A stretch of DNA of 53,180 nucleotides. Origin: a virus. How positions within the stretch are numbered: position 1 is the first letter of the stretch; the number at the start of each line of letters is the position of its first letter. Both the position numbers and the translations under genes were made by a program. The notes beneath the pieces were generated by a model that worked only from the letters and a program-made list of their open reading frames with translations, was not told the origin of the DNA and made no database searches. The stretch spans positions 1-53,180 of IMG/VR virus record IMGVR_UViG_3300050821_003181, one strand, 5' to 3'. Positions 14,409 through 22,864 of the stretch are shown one piece after another.

Positions 14409-16316
14409 GTGGCGAAGGCCGCAACCAAATGGCTGCCATTGTTCCGGACCTACATCAGTCACCTCCGGATCACCAGCAAGCACGCGGCTGAAGACCCTGA
14501 TGGAGACGGCATTCCACTGAAACTATGGACCTCGCAGACGCGCGTACTTGAGGAGATATGCGATGGTTTGGAGAACGGCATCCACACGTTCTACGTGCTC
14601 AAAAGCCGGCAGCTTGGCGTTACTACTGTTACTCTAGCGATATTGTTGTTCTGGTTGGCTCTGCACCCCAATACCATCGCGTGCCAGGTGTCGGAGAGTG
14701 ACAAGTCATCGGTGAAAAACCGAGCTACAATCTCAGCTTATCTCGCATCGCTCGAAGCCTTCATGGGCAAGAGCTTCGGGGTCATCAAGAACAACAAGTA
14801 CGGCATTACGTTCCGCAACAAGAGCCGGTTGGACTTCCTGGTGGCGGGAAAGAGCAAGACCAACTGGGGCGAGGGTGAGGGCTATCTTGCCGGTGTGCTG
14901 ACCGAGGTCGCGGCGTATGGCAGAGAGGAAGGCATCGACAGCTTCCGACATGCTACCGCTCCCGAGAACCCACGCGCTTTATATATTTACGAAGGCACCG
15001 CAAAGGGTCCGAACCACTGGAAGGATATGTGGGAAGCAGCACTACAGGACGAGTACACCTCGCGCTGCATCTTCGTGGGCTGGTGGTCACATGACTTGCA
15101 GAGGATCAAGGCAACTGACCGCCGGTTTGTGTCGTTTGGCATAGAGCAACCGACACCTCTGGAGCACGACTACATCGTGGCCGTTCGGCACCAGTACGGT
15201 TACGAGGTCGATCGCGAGCAGTTGGCTTGGTATCGGTGGCAGGCGACACTGCCTAATTCTAACATCGCCGATCTTGATCAGAACCAGGCGTGGACGGCCC
15301 AGCAGTGTTTTGTCCAGTCCGGCATTAGCTTTTTCCAGACACGGTTGCTGGCAAAGCGGCGTGATGAGATACAGGACGCGCCAGCCAATACGAGCATCGA
15401 GGACGGCGGGTTTGGTTACAAGGCTTACAACTTCTACCTCGGCGATGACTACCATCTGTCCAAGGTCGAGGAGATCATCTCGTTCATACCGCCGGAGCAG
15501 CGCAAGCTCCGCATTTGGGAAAAGCCGCACCCTGAGGGGTGGTATTCGATCGGCGTTGATCCTGCGTTCGGGCGAAATGACGTAGGAGATTTGCATGCTA
15601 TTGAGGTGTGGCGGTGCTTCGCTGACCGCATGGTGCAGGTGGCGGAGTGGGCCGATAATGTGCCCGATACGCGGCATTGCGCATGGGTCATGGCGTTCCT
15701 GGCGGGGCAATATCAGAACTGCCGGCTGAACGTGGACCTGACCGGCGGGCCGGGGGCGGCAGTGATGCAGGCGTTCCAGGACTTGCGCGACCGCATGCGC
15801 AGCGAGCTTTATGCCGGCAAGGTCGAAGTGTTTGAGGACTTCCTGGCGGCTGCGAACTGGTATCTGTACCGGCGCATCGACAGTCCAGGGCCAGGGTATA
15901 TGTACAACACCAAGGTGGGGCGCGATCTCAAGTTCCGCATGATGAACATGCTGCGGGATAGCTGGGTCACCAATCTGTTGGAGATCAGGTCGATACCGTT
16001 GCTGGATGAAATGGCCAACGTGCGACAGGCGAACAGTGATATAGCAGCAGAGATCGGGCCGAGTGGGACTGGCAAGAGCCGGGATGATCGGACGTTCGCG
16101 CTGGCGCTCGCGCACCTCACATGGGCCGAGAACCTGCGGCCGGGACTGATCGCGCAGGGGATCACCTGGGAGGGCACCAAGGCCAAGGAGAAAGGCGAGA
16201 TTTCACCATTGGCCGATCGGTTAAACAGGCGCGTGTACTCGCTGATGAAAGCGGCGGACGAGGCAATGGACCTGCCACCTCCGCGCACGTTCTTTGAACA
16301 GAGGGGCTTGAACTAG
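14409..16316 (+). CDS. terL: Terminase large subunit (TerL)
   Basis: A 635-residue product from GTG 14409. ATPase domain: Walker A-like KSRQLGVTT (about 65-73), with the acidic Walker B-like VLTEVAAY segment near 163-170. Nuclease domain of RNase H-like fold: GVDPAFGRND (Asp384), NVDLTGGPG (Asp443) and SRDDRTFALALAH (Asp559/560) supply the acidic residues that bind metal. It packages DNA into the prohead by ATP-driven translocation and cuts concatemers. Length fits tailed-phage TerL (about 500-650). The gene anchors the morphogenesis block. Confidence 0.95.
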   Translation: MAKAATKWLPLFRTYISHLRITSKHAAEDPDGDGIPLKLWTSQTRVLEEICDGLENGIHTFYVLKSRQLGVTTVTLAILLFWLALHPNTIACQVSESDKSSVKNRATISAYLASLEAFMGKSFGVIKNNKYGITFRNKSRLDFLVAGKSKTNWGEGEGYLAGVLTEVAAYGREEGIDSFRHATAPENPRALYIYEGTAKGPNHWKDMWEAALQDEYTSRCIFVGWWSHDLQRIKATDRRFVSFGIEQPTPLEHDYIVAVRHQYGYEVDREQLAWYRWQATLPNSNIADLDQNQAWTAQQCFVQSGISFFQTRLLAKRRDEIQDAPANTSIEDGGFGYKAYNFYLGDDYHLSKVEEIISFIPPEQRKLRIWEKPHPEGWYSIGVDPAFGRNDVGDLHAIEVWRCFADRMVQVAEWADNVPDTRHCAWVMAFLAGQYQNCRLNVDLTGGPGAAVMQAFQDLRDRMRSELYAGKVEVFEDFLAAANWYLYRRIDSPGPGYMYNTKVGRDLKFRMMNMLRDSWVTNLLEIRSIPLLDEMANVRQANSDIAAEIGPSGTGKSRDDRTFALALAHLTWAENLRPGLIAQGITWEGTKAKEKGEISPLADRLNRRVYSLMKAADEAMDLPPPRTFFEQRGLN

Positions 16317-16318
16317 CC

Positions 16319-16567
16319 ATGCCGCTTGACCCTCAGTCGATCATATCAAACGAAATGACCGGTTCCTACAGTTTCGACTATAAGGTTCCCCACAAGATCA
16401 TATTCTATGGATCAGACAACCAACCAGCCGTAACACTGGACTTTGACGCCGACCCGCCGACAGTCACGCTGCGTCCTGGCATGACCGTCACTGAAGCGGC
16501 CAAGATGTTCTGGAACAAGTCGGCGGAATTGATGGGGCAAAAACCACCGTTTCCAACGGACCCATAG
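16319..16567 (+). CDS. Small protein of unknown function
   Basis: An 82-residue product, ATG 16319. Beta-rich (YSFDYKVPHKIIFYGSDNQP, then VTLDFDADPPTVTLRPGMTV) followed by a helix with Trp (EAAKMFWNKSAELMGQK). Follows TerL by three bases. Probably a small virion or packaging accessory; no family known to me. Confidence 0.5.
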   Translation: MPLDPQSIISNEMTGSYSFDYKVPHKIIFYGSDNQPAVTLDFDADPPTVTLRPGMTVTEAAKMFWNKSAELMGQKPPFPTDP

Positions 16568-16572
16568 CAACC

Positions 16573-16815
16573 ATGATCGAGCGCCTGCCCTGTGGAACTA
16601 TCAAGCCACCCTGGACCACACGGCCAGCCGATCGCTATCTGTCGCACCCCCATCTGAATATCGCCATCATCCAGACCTTGTTCGACCCCGAGTTCGTCTA
16701 CGTGGTGACCGAGCAGGTGCTGCCCATATCCGTCCTCGATGCCGTCTCGATGGTTGTCCAGTGGCGGACAGAACACTTTGGAGCACCCGATGAAGGAAAA
16801 GACGCCGCCGCCTGA
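16573..16815 (+). CDS. Small protein of unknown function
   Basis: An 80-residue product, start ATG 16573. Pro/Arg start (MIERLPCGTIKPPWTTRPAD), then a helix-strand-helix pattern (NIAIIQTLFDPEFVYVVTEQ). Ends in an acidic tail. It overlaps the next gene by 26 bases. Unknown function. Confidence 0.45.
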   Translation: MIERLPCGTIKPPWTTRPADRYLSHPHLNIAIIQTLFDPEFVYVVTEQVLPISVLDAVSMVVQWRTEHFGAPDEGKDAAA

Positions 16816-17002
16816 CGAAGCTGTATCGCTTCCTTTCGAGCCAACCCTGAAGATGTTGATCGCTGGGAAGTCGTCGCTGTTCTCTTGTGCTGAAGACCCC
16901 ACCTTCGACGATGTTCGCAAGGTGTACGCTGCGGTCATAGCCGCATGGATGCAAGAAAGGAGGTCTTCCGTTGAAGGAACCGACACCGACGCGGCGGCTT
17001 GA
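16790..17002 (+). CDS. Small protein of unknown function
   Basis: A 70-residue product, ATG 16790, with GGAG eight bases upstream. Begins MKEKTPPPDEAVSLPFEPTL, then a helical DVRKVYAAVIAAWMQERRSS. A longer frame starts at 16739 but lacks the ribosome site. Function unknown. Confidence 0.45.
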   Translation: MKEKTPPPDEAVSLPFEPTLKMLIAGKSSLFSCAEDPTFDDVRKVYAAVIAAWMQERRSSVEGTDTDAAA

Positions 17003-17429
17003 TCCGCGGGCCATGGCCGTCCAGGCACGGCAGGAGGCGCCGGAGCCGGTGCGAGGCCCCGTCGCCGAACCGCCCCGGTTTACCATGGTGGACGACCGCG
17101 TGGACTCTGCGCCCGCTCCGGTTCTGGAGCGTGTGGCCCCCGGACTTGATCCGGGGGCTACCAGCGCCGCCGTGGCCGAAGCGTTTGCCGCGGTGGAGGA
17201 GAACCCGTGGCAGACCATGGACACCGCGCCCAAGGACGGCACGTTGATCGAGGTCCGCGATGGCGTCATGGCCGTGTGGCGGGTGACGAGGTTCAGAGAC
17301 CCCATAGCCCGGAAGTGGAAGGTGCGGGCCTACTGGGCAGACCCAATCACGCGGGATGAGGTGCCCAATGTCGAGCAATGGCGCATGCTGCCCGGCTACG
17401 TGAACCCGTGGAACCCGGTGCCGGCATGA
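16971..17429 (+). CDS. DUF551-like protein carrying a palindromic repeat
   Basis: A 152-residue product. TTG 16971 is strongly supported: AAGGAGGT lies at ideal spacing. The C-terminal half has the DUF551-type pattern PWQTMDTAPKDGTLIEVRD and a terminal W.P segment (MLPGYVNPWNPVPA). The N-terminal part is Ala/Pro/Arg-rich, and residues APGLDPGATSAA come from a palindromic repeat inserted at 17137-17157. Domain function unknown. A second DUF551-like fragment lies at the right edge of the window. Confidence 0.65.
   Translation: MKEPTPTRRLDPRAMAVQARQEAPEPVRGPVAEPPRFTMVDDRVDSAPAPVLERVAPGLDPGATSAAVAEAFAAVEENPWQTMDTAPKDGTLIEVRDGVMAVWRVTRFRDPIARKWKVRAYWADPITRDEVPNVEQWRMLPGYVNPWNPVPA
17137..17157. 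repeat. Alphaproteobacterial-type palindromic repeat, copy 2
   Basis: Left arm CCCCCGGA (17137-17144), spacer CTTGA, right arm TCCGGGGG (17150-17157). It is the exact reverse complement of copy 1 at 557-577, including its spacer, and also sits in frame in a coding region. Confidence 0.8.
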
Positions 17430-17551
17430 TGGCATGGCTTTGCAACTTCATGCCACACAACTGGCTGCATATAAGGTATGGGATATGGCAATGCACGCGC
17501 TGCAAGGAACTGAGCGTCGGCCGAGATCCTGATTTGCAGTCCGATGACTGA
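17426..17551 (+). CDS. Tiny CxxC protein
   Basis: A 41-residue product starting at ATG 17426, overlapping the previous stop (ATGA). Sequence segments MAWLCNFMPHNWLHIRYG and WQCTRCKELSVGRD: a C-x2-C pair plus an earlier Cys and His residues, so a possible mini zinc ribbon. It overlaps the next gene by eight bases. Confidence 0.45.
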   Translation: MMAWLCNFMPHNWLHIRYGIWQCTRCKELSVGRDPDLQSDD

Positions 17552-18110
17552 TGACCGCACACGCTGGAAGCACTCGTTCAGATGCCGTAGCTGTGGTGGC
17601 CGCTTCAGCGTGCTGCGGCTCACCGCCGACCCCGACCGCGTGAAGCTGCCCCGCTGTCCCCGCAAAGGATGCACCGGCAAGGTCCGGCAGAGCTACGTCG
17701 AGGACAAGGGCTTTGATCCCGCAGACGGCATCGCCCCGGCGGTCGTCGGTGCCAACGTCCAGGTCCGAGCGTACGACACCGCGTTGGAGATCGTGGCCCA
17801 AGACCACGCCATGACTGATATCAAGGATAGGTTGCGGCCAGGAGAGACAAGCGTCCCCTCGCTTGCGCCACACCTTCAGAAAATGGCCGACAACTTCTGG
17901 GGCGGTCAGCGCAAGCAACCCGCAGTGCGCCGCGGCAAGGTGGATCTGAGTCCCGTGTTCGGCCAACGGGCGATCGACGCCCAAGGCGGCGTCCCCGCCG
18001 GCGCTCAGTTCTCGCTGGACCGCGGCAGCGCCATCGCGCCTATCCTTCAGCAACCAGGCAAAGCACCGGGGGATAGTCCGATCCCCAAGCATCAGATCAT
18101 CGCCGGGTAG
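17544..18110 (+). CDS. Protein with N-terminal zinc ribbon
   Basis: A 188-residue product from ATG 17544. The N-terminus has FRCRSCGGRFSVLRL and LPRCPRKGCTGKV, a C-x2-C...C-x4-C zinc ribbon. The middle is helical (AYDTALEIVAQDHAMTDIKD), and the rest is Pro/Gly/Gln-rich and probably disordered. It lies between TerL and the portal with a structured gap after it. Function unknown; zinc ribbon proteins at this place may help packaging. Confidence 0.55.
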   Translation: MTDDRTRWKHSFRCRSCGGRFSVLRLTADPDRVKLPRCPRKGCTGKVRQSYVEDKGFDPADGIAPAVVGANVQVRAYDTALEIVAQDHAMTDIKDRLRPGETSVPSLAPHLQKMADNFWGGQRKQPAVRRGKVDLSPVFGQRAIDAQGGVPAGAQFSLDRGSAIAPILQQPGKAPGDSPIPKHQIIAG

Positions 18111-18422
18111 CCGAGGAACGGAGTTGGTGCTATCCCAGGACTTGCAAGACGGCACGAACCGTCCTGCAAGCCCCGGTAGCTAGAAGCGGATCATGAACAA
18201 GAGCCTGATCCGCTTCTTCCACCGGAAGACGACCAGGATAAACATCCTCGCGTCCTCCGTACCATCGACACCCTGAACGGGCGAACCTGCCCGCTCTCGC
18301 AGGCAATCGGTGGCACAGCAATTATAGCCAATTCTGCGTTGATCGGTAGATCGTAGCTTTTCAAGAGGATACGTGCCATTGTGGACCTCGGACGTGAACT
18401 ACAGGCACCCCGGAGGAACACC
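18111..18422. other. 312-base noncoding stretch with three hairpins
   Basis: No gene I trust. Hairpin A: 18141-18152 with 18159-18170 (12 bp; one plus-strand A-C mismatch that is G-U on the minus strand). Hairpin B: AGAAGCGGATCA (18182-18193) with TGATCCGCTTCT (18206-18217), a perfect 12-bp stem with a 12-base loop. Smaller overlapping stems use GGGC/GCCC around 18281-18310. A 27-codon ATG frame at 18193 lies within. It may be a leader or small RNA region between the packaging and capsid transcription units. Confidence 0.4.
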
Positions 18423-18779
18423 ATGGCCGCCGTGACACTCGATCAGACCGTGCAGGACGAAATCGGCGCGATCAACATCGCCAACGACAAACTAGCCGCC
18501 AGACTGACCGCTCTGGAGGAGGAGAACGCCGCGCTGAAAGCCGAGCTGAAGACGCCGGGTGCGCTGCTGAAGCCGACAACGCTGGATGCGATCAAGGCCG
18601 CCCGCGCGCAGTCCGAAGCCAACGCCGCCAAAGCCGAGAAGATGGCCGCGCACCTGCCGGAGACCGAGAAGGTCGAGGCCGCACAGCGTCCGGCACCCCC
18701 GCCCCCGCCGGCGCCTCGGCCGGCACCCACGCCGCCAGCTCCGCAGCCGACACCAGCCGGCGCGATGGCGACCGCGTAG
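18423..18779 (+). CDS. Coiled-coil protein with Pro-rich tail
   Basis: A 118-residue product; ATG 18423 follows GGAGGAA. The first 75 residues form a coiled coil (IANDKLAARLTALEEENAAL), then a Pro/Ala tail (PAPPPPPAPRPAPTPPA). Structure suggests an elongated, dimeric or trimeric minor protein. It lies just upstream of the portal. Role unknown. Confidence 0.5.
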   Translation: MAAVTLDQTVQDEIGAINIANDKLAARLTALEEENAALKAELKTPGALLKPTTLDAIKAARAQSEANAAKAEKMAAHLPETEKVEAAQRPAPPPPPAPRPAPTPPAPQPTPAGAMATA

Positions 18780-18797
18780 CCATCCGGTTCCTGCCTT

Positions 18798-20567
18798 GTG
18801 CGTATTCCCTCGCGGCACCGCGGCCAATGGGCGGCCGAACTCATCCATGACTGCTCGGTGTCGCGGGCGCAGCGCATCCAGAGAGGCATAGCCTACAGGA
18901 ACTTGTTTCTAACAGGGTCCGAGAATGGCGTTCCACAGACGTTTCTAAGAACGCACGACTTCATCCTCGATCTGCTTGCCGTCCTCTATTCGCCATCCGA
19001 CCTGCGTTTCACGGTAGATTTCTTCGGCCAGGTCTCGCCCGTCGAGCGCGCGAAGGGCGTGGTCGCCGCCGCCATCCTCCATCAGCACATAGGGCAGGCG
19101 GAGATCGATGACGCCTGCGGTGAAGCCGCGCTGTGGTCGCTGATCAAGGGAAAGGCGATCCAGCAAATCGTTTGGTCCCGGCAGGGTCTGGAATCCTACC
19201 TGATCCAGCCGGAAGCCTTCGGCGTTTACAACGAGAGCATTTCGTCGCTGGAGCGACAAGAAGCGTTCGTCCATACCACTTTCCCGACCCGCTCCAAGTT
19301 CCGCCAGATGATCTACGGGCTGCCGGAGGCCCGTCAGAAGGAACTGATGGCCGCGTGCGATCGGTTGACCACGCGAGGGCGCGAAGGCGACGACAGCACG
19401 AACGTGCTGAAGCAGATCATCGTCGGCGGGCTGTATCCATACGCCACGCAAGGCTCGCCGGCGGGGCAGTCGGGCGGTCAGATCACCCACCTGTTTGCGC
19501 CACAGGCCACCATGCCGCCAGCCGTTGTCGATAGCCTCGTTCCGATGGAAGAATTGTGGGTCTGGAATGAGGCCCAGGATGACTGGTGCACGATCACCAT
19601 GGTTGGCGAGGAGATCGTGTTCGGGGAGGACCAGCTTTTCAACGCCTTCAGCAGCCAATACCCGGTCAAGGACGAGAAGAACCCGCTGAACGGCAAGCAC
19701 GGCTTCATCGAGTTCTGCCCGATGCCGCTGGATCAGAACTTCTGGGGATTGTCGTTCGTCTATCTGGTCGCTTTGCTACAGCGTTCGATGAATAACCGCA
19801 TCGACGGGATCAACACTATGCTGCGCAAGGAGGAAGACCCGCCGCGGTTTGCCTCCGGCACAATGGGCATTAACCAGAACGCCTACGCGAAGCTGAACAA
19901 GCCGGGCGGATACTTCACGGACGGCTCTCCGAACGCGAAAATCCAGGATATCGTCAAGGAAATTCCCACCGATCTCTGGAAGTCGTTACACGAGCTTAAC
20001 CAGATGTTCGATCAGATCGCAGGCATGCCGCCGATGATGCGTGGCGAGGCCGAGGGCAGCGTGCGCAGCCAGGGGCAGAGCGATGCGATGATCCGCATGG
20101 GCGGCGCGCGGCATAAGAACCCGGCGCTGAAGCTCGAACGCAGTGTGGAGCGAACCGGCGCGTTGTGCCTCGATATTCTGCGCGCGAAAACCGTCGATAT
20201 TCACACCGCATGGGTCAAACCAAACGTCAAAAGTCTGGAGATAGACGCGGAACCTGATCCGTCGCTTGAACCGCCCGCACCCGGCATGCAGCCGGTGTCA
20301 TTCCAACTGCGGCATTTGAGTGAGCGTGCGCGAGTCACGGTTGATTCGCATAGCAGCAGCCCCGCGTTCAGGCACGAAAATAGGGCGCTTTTGTTTGCGT
20401 TGGCGAAGATCGGTGCGGCATCGCCGCAACAGGTCGTTGCAGGAACGCACCCGCCGAACGAAGATGCGATGATCGAGGATATCGAGGCCAAAACGATCGA
20501 GCAGGCGGCGTTCCTACAGGCGCACCCAGAACTGGCCGCCAAGGGCGGTGGGAAGACCAAGCACTAG
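18798..20567 (+). CDS. Portal protein
   Basis: A 589-residue product from GTG 18798; no strong ribosome site, so an alternative start is possible. Early segments (SRAQRIQRGIAYRNLFLTGS) and the long core (LNQMFDQIAGMPPMMRGEAE, SVRSQGQSDAMIRMGGARHK) match portal proteins of podovirus type: a dodecameric ring at the capsid vertex through which DNA enters and to which the tail binds. Length and position right before capsid genes agree. The C-terminus is Lys/Gly-rich. Confidence 0.85.
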   Translation: MRIPSRHRGQWAAELIHDCSVSRAQRIQRGIAYRNLFLTGSENGVPQTFLRTHDFILDLLAVLYSPSDLRFTVDFFGQVSPVERAKGVVAAAILHQHIGQAEIDDACGEAALWSLIKGKAIQQIVWSRQGLESYLIQPEAFGVYNESISSLERQEAFVHTTFPTRSKFRQMIYGLPEARQKELMAACDRLTTRGREGDDSTNVLKQIIVGGLYPYATQGSPAGQSGGQITHLFAPQATMPPAVVDSLVPMEELWVWNEAQDDWCTITMVGEEIVFGEDQLFNAFSSQYPVKDEKNPLNGKHGFIEFCPMPLDQNFWGLSFVYLVALLQRSMNNRIDGINTMLRKEEDPPRFASGTMGINQNAYAKLNKPGGYFTDGSPNAKIQDIVKEIPTDLWKSLHELNQMFDQIAGMPPMMRGEAEGSVRSQGQSDAMIRMGGARHKNPALKLERSVERTGALCLDILRAKTVDIHTAWVKPNVKSLEIDAEPDPSLEPPAPGMQPVSFQLRHLSERARVTVDSHSSSPAFRHENRALLFALAKIGAASPQQVVAGTHPPNEDAMIEDIEAKTIEQAAFLQAHPELAAKGGGKTKH

Positions 20568-20608
20568 GCTCAACCCACCACCACCGTCGCCGTCGTAACG
20601 CGCGCTAT

Positions 20609-21253
20609 TCAGCCGGCGGGCGGCGTCGGCTGAGCGGTCTCGACCACGTTCGCGATGTCCAGACCGATCTGCGACGGCACGAATGCCGGTGCTACCTGAT
20701 CAAACAGTTCCGCGTTATCCGCGGTGTTGCCGGCGCTGTCCGTGATCGCAATCCCGATACCCGTCAGCATGGGCGTGGTGACCGCCAGCCAGTTCACGCT
20801 GATCGTGGTCTGACCAGCGGCATTCTTGTCCACGACGGCCTGAAGGTGCGTGGTGTCGGAGCTGACCACGGTAAACACGTCGGCCGGATCGACGGGAACC
20901 AGGGCGCCGGTTGGCGAAGTTTCAGTCACGACAAAATGTGCAACGACATTGGTTTTCAGAGGGTATGCGGCCATGACGGCTTCTCCTGTTTTGAGGTCGG
21001 TGAACGTGGGACGAAGCAGCACGATCTTGCCCGGCTGCGGTGGGGGTATGGTCTGTGAGAGAGCGGCCAATATCGCCGCCACGTCGGTCTGAAGGTTCGT
21101 CAGCGCCGCGGTGTTCGCGCGCAGTCCAGCCTGGAATTGGATGACTTCGCCCTGCAACTCGCCCTGATGACGCAGCACCCGATCAAGCAGGTCGTACAGC
21201 GTTGTGGGCGCCCGGTGGTAGTCCGGCCGGCGGTTGCTGGAATTGTCGGGCAT
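20609..21253 (-). CDS. Opposite-strand protein with coiled coil and beta domain
   Basis: A 214-residue product on the minus strand, alone among plus-strand structural genes. N-terminal coiled coil (LYDLLDRVLRHQGELQGEVI), Pro-rich linker, then a beta-sandwich-like domain (KIVLLRPTFTDLKTGEAVMA, then VFTVVSSDTTHLQAVVD) rich in Thr/Val, reminiscent of Ig-like modules. It could be a decoration or a moron protein. Start ATG 21253 with only weak ribosome signals upstream. The 40-base gap to portal shows nothing else. Confidence 0.6.
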   Translation of the reverse strand: MPDNSSNRRPDYHRAPTTLYDLLDRVLRHQGELQGEVIQFQAGLRANTAALTNLQTDVAAILAALSQTIPPPQPGKIVLLRPTFTDLKTGEAVMAAYPLKTNVVAHFVVTETSPTGALVPVDPADVFTVVSSDTTHLQAVVDKNAAGQTTISVNWLAVTTPMLTGIGIAITDSAGNTADNAELFDQVAPAFVPSQIGLDIANVVETAQPTPPAG

Positions 21254-21282
21254 CTGACACCCAATATGGGGACTCCCAAGGA

Positions 21283-21309
21283 ACTATACGACCGCTCCCG
21301 TAAAATCAA
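21283..21309 (-). promoter_or_regulatory. Candidate promoter for the opposite-strand gene
   Basis: On the minus strand TTGATT (21309-21304) and TATAGT (21288-21283) lie 15 bases apart, 30 bases before the start at 21253. The -10 is close to consensus (5/6), the spacing is short. A TTGACA on the plus strand at 21317-21322 lacks a good -10. Low confidence. Confidence 0.25.
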
Positions 21310-21448
21310 TGGCTTGTTGACATATGTGCAGATGAAGGATTAGCGTCGCCACAGTCTGGGTGTCCAGGCCGCGCGGTGGACTGCTCTCGCGCCCTCAGAT
21401 GCTCGCTCCTGACGTTCAGGGGCGCGGATCGAAACAAGGAGACCAACG

Positions 21449-21493
21449 ATGGACGTACGTTATCGGCGCGGTCGGCGTAGGGGTCGCAAGTAA
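21449..21493 (+). CDS. Arg-rich 14-residue peptide
   Basis: ATG 21449 follows a strong AAGGAG site with typical spacing, and the frame reads MDVRYRRGRRRGRK before TAA 21491-21493. Eight of 14 residues are Arg or Lys. The same GGAGACCA-type site precedes the next gene. An alternative 40-codon frame (21399-21521) covers it but has no ribosome site. The remaining 21254-21448 and 21494-21577 hold no other gene I can support. Confidence 0.4.
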   Translation: MDVRYRRGRRRGRK

Positions 21494-21577
21494 CCCTGAT
21501 CCGGCTCTGAACAGGCACTGACGCGCGCCGCCCTCCTTGTTTCCCTGGTAGCGCGCGTCGGTCCCTACGGAGACCAC

Positions 21578-22030
21578 ATGGCCCTTGGGCCTATGCCCAT
21601 GCCTCCCGGCGTTCCCGGCGGCGGACTGCCCCCAGGCGGTGCTCCCGGCGCAATGCCGCCCGGTATGCAGGCCCCGCCCGGCAATCTCGGCCCGGCCACC
21701 ATCCCGCAGAACAACCCCGGCAACATCCTGCAAGCAATGCAGAAGTTGCAGGCCGCCACCAAGATGATCACCGAGGCGCTGCCGCAAATCCCCATGGGGA
21801 CCGAACTGCACGGCGCTGTTCTCAAGATCGCCGCTGACCTCTCCAAGCACATCGGCGAGGCGCACGAGAACCACCAGAACCAGATTCAGACGCTGCTGCA
21901 AGCCATCCAGTCGTCCAAGAACGATCAGCAGATGGGCATGCTCAACCGCGTTTCCCCGCCGCCCAATCAGCCGCCCGCCATGCCCGCCCCAGGCGGTGCT
22001 GGCGCACCGCCGCCCGCAATGGCGGCGTAA
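21578..22030 (+). CDS. Structural or scaffold-related protein, Pro/Gly-rich ends
   Basis: A 150-residue product, start ATG 21578 following GGAGACCAC. The first 40 residues are Pro/Gly/Met-rich (GGGLPPGGAPGAMPPGMQAP), the middle is helical (NILQAMQKLQAATKMITEAL, DLSKHIGEAHENHQNQIQTL), and the end is Pro-rich. Such proteins sit between portal and capsid in podoviruses. A structural or assembly role fits; exact function unknown. Confidence 0.5.
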   Translation: MALGPMPMPPGVPGGGLPPGGAPGAMPPGMQAPPGNLGPATIPQNNPGNILQAMQKLQAATKMITEALPQIPMGTELHGAVLKIAADLSKHIGEAHENHQNQIQTLLQAIQSSKNDQQMGMLNRVSPPPNQPPAMPAPGGAGAPPPAMAA

Positions 22031-22042
22031 CAGGAGACCCCC

Positions 22043-22240
22043 ATGGCCAACACCCAGAACAACCCGCCCGGCCCGTTCGCCCCGTATGACAACACGATCA
22101 ACGAAAGTGACAGTTTGATGAAGCGCGTGCCGTTTCCCAAGATGGACATCGGCGCGAACTCCACCGGCCTGCCGTCAGGGCTGATGAAGGAAGGCCCCGG
22201 CTCGATCTCCCACGTCGGCACCGGCGTAAAGAGCCGCTGA
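22043..22240 (+). CDS. Small protein of unknown function
   Basis: A 65-residue product, ATG 22043 preceded by a CAGGAG site. Polar and flexible (NNPPGPFAPYDNTINESDSL), ending PSGLMKEGPGSISHVGTGV. Position between structural genes suggests a minor virion or assembly protein. Confidence 0.45.
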   Translation: MANTQNNPPGPFAPYDNTINESDSLMKRVPFPKMDIGANSTGLPSGLMKEGPGSISHVGTGVKSR

Positions 22241-22241
22241 C

Positions 22242-22847
22242 GTGTCGGATTCAGTCAGCGTTCCACGTGGCACGTATGATCTGCACGCCCGAACAGCCGC
22301 TCTGCTGGACCGCCTGCTGGGAGATCCCCGGACCGCGGAAGAAGCGGAGCGGCTGATCGCCACCGTCAACCCTGACGCCAAGTTTCCCCATCGCGAACAG
22401 CGGGAAGCCCTGCTTGCTCCGGCCCTGAAGCGCCTGGACGAAGAATCCAAGAAGCGACAGGCGCTTGAGGAGAAGTGGGCGGATCGCGAGAAGACCGAGC
22501 GCGAGGCTGCGGAGAAGCAGCAGGAGAACGCCCTGGCCGCACGCCTCGATGCGGTGCGCGATCGCCGCGGCTTCTCCGAGGAAGCCATGCAGAAGCTGAT
22601 GCAGCGCATGCGCGACCAGAACAACCCCGATGTCGATGCCGCCGCCGCGTGGGTTGCCGAACAGTCGCCGCGGCCCGGCCCGCAGGTCGGACAGAACGAT
22701 TTTCTCCCCCGCAGCGTCGATGTCTATGGCGCCAACTCTGGCGACAAGGCGTGGGAGGGGTTGCACAAGAATCCCGATGGTTGGCTCACACAGGAACTCC
22801 GCAACATCGCGGTCGATCCTGAGTTCGCCAAGCTCGGTCAAGGTTAG
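22242..22847 (+). CDS. Scaffold-like coiled-coil protein
   Basis: A 201-residue product from GTG 22242 immediately after the previous stop. Highly helical and charged, with a long Lys/Glu/Arg coiled coil (ESKKRQALEEKWADREKTER, EAAEKQQENALAARLDAVRD). Directly upstream of the major capsid protein gene, the usual place of scaffolding proteins that guide prohead assembly and then leave. I rate this likely, not certain. Confidence 0.65.
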   Translation: MSDSVSVPRGTYDLHARTAALLDRLLGDPRTAEEAERLIATVNPDAKFPHREQREALLAPALKRLDEESKKRQALEEKWADREKTEREAAEKQQENALAARLDAVRDRRGFSEEAMQKLMQRMRDQNNPDVDAAAAWVAEQSPRPGPQVGQNDFLPRSVDVYGANSGDKAWEGLHKNPDGWLTQELRNIAVDPEFAKLGQG

Positions 22848-22864
22848 TAGAGGGCCAGTAATCC

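Noticed and set aside
15087-16115. 342-codon minus-strand ORF inside the terminase gene
   Set aside because: Antisense to a well-supported TerL; composition is that of a shadow.
21399-21521. 40-codon plus-strand ORF
   Set aside because: No ribosome site; overlaps the better supported Arg-rich micro-ORF.
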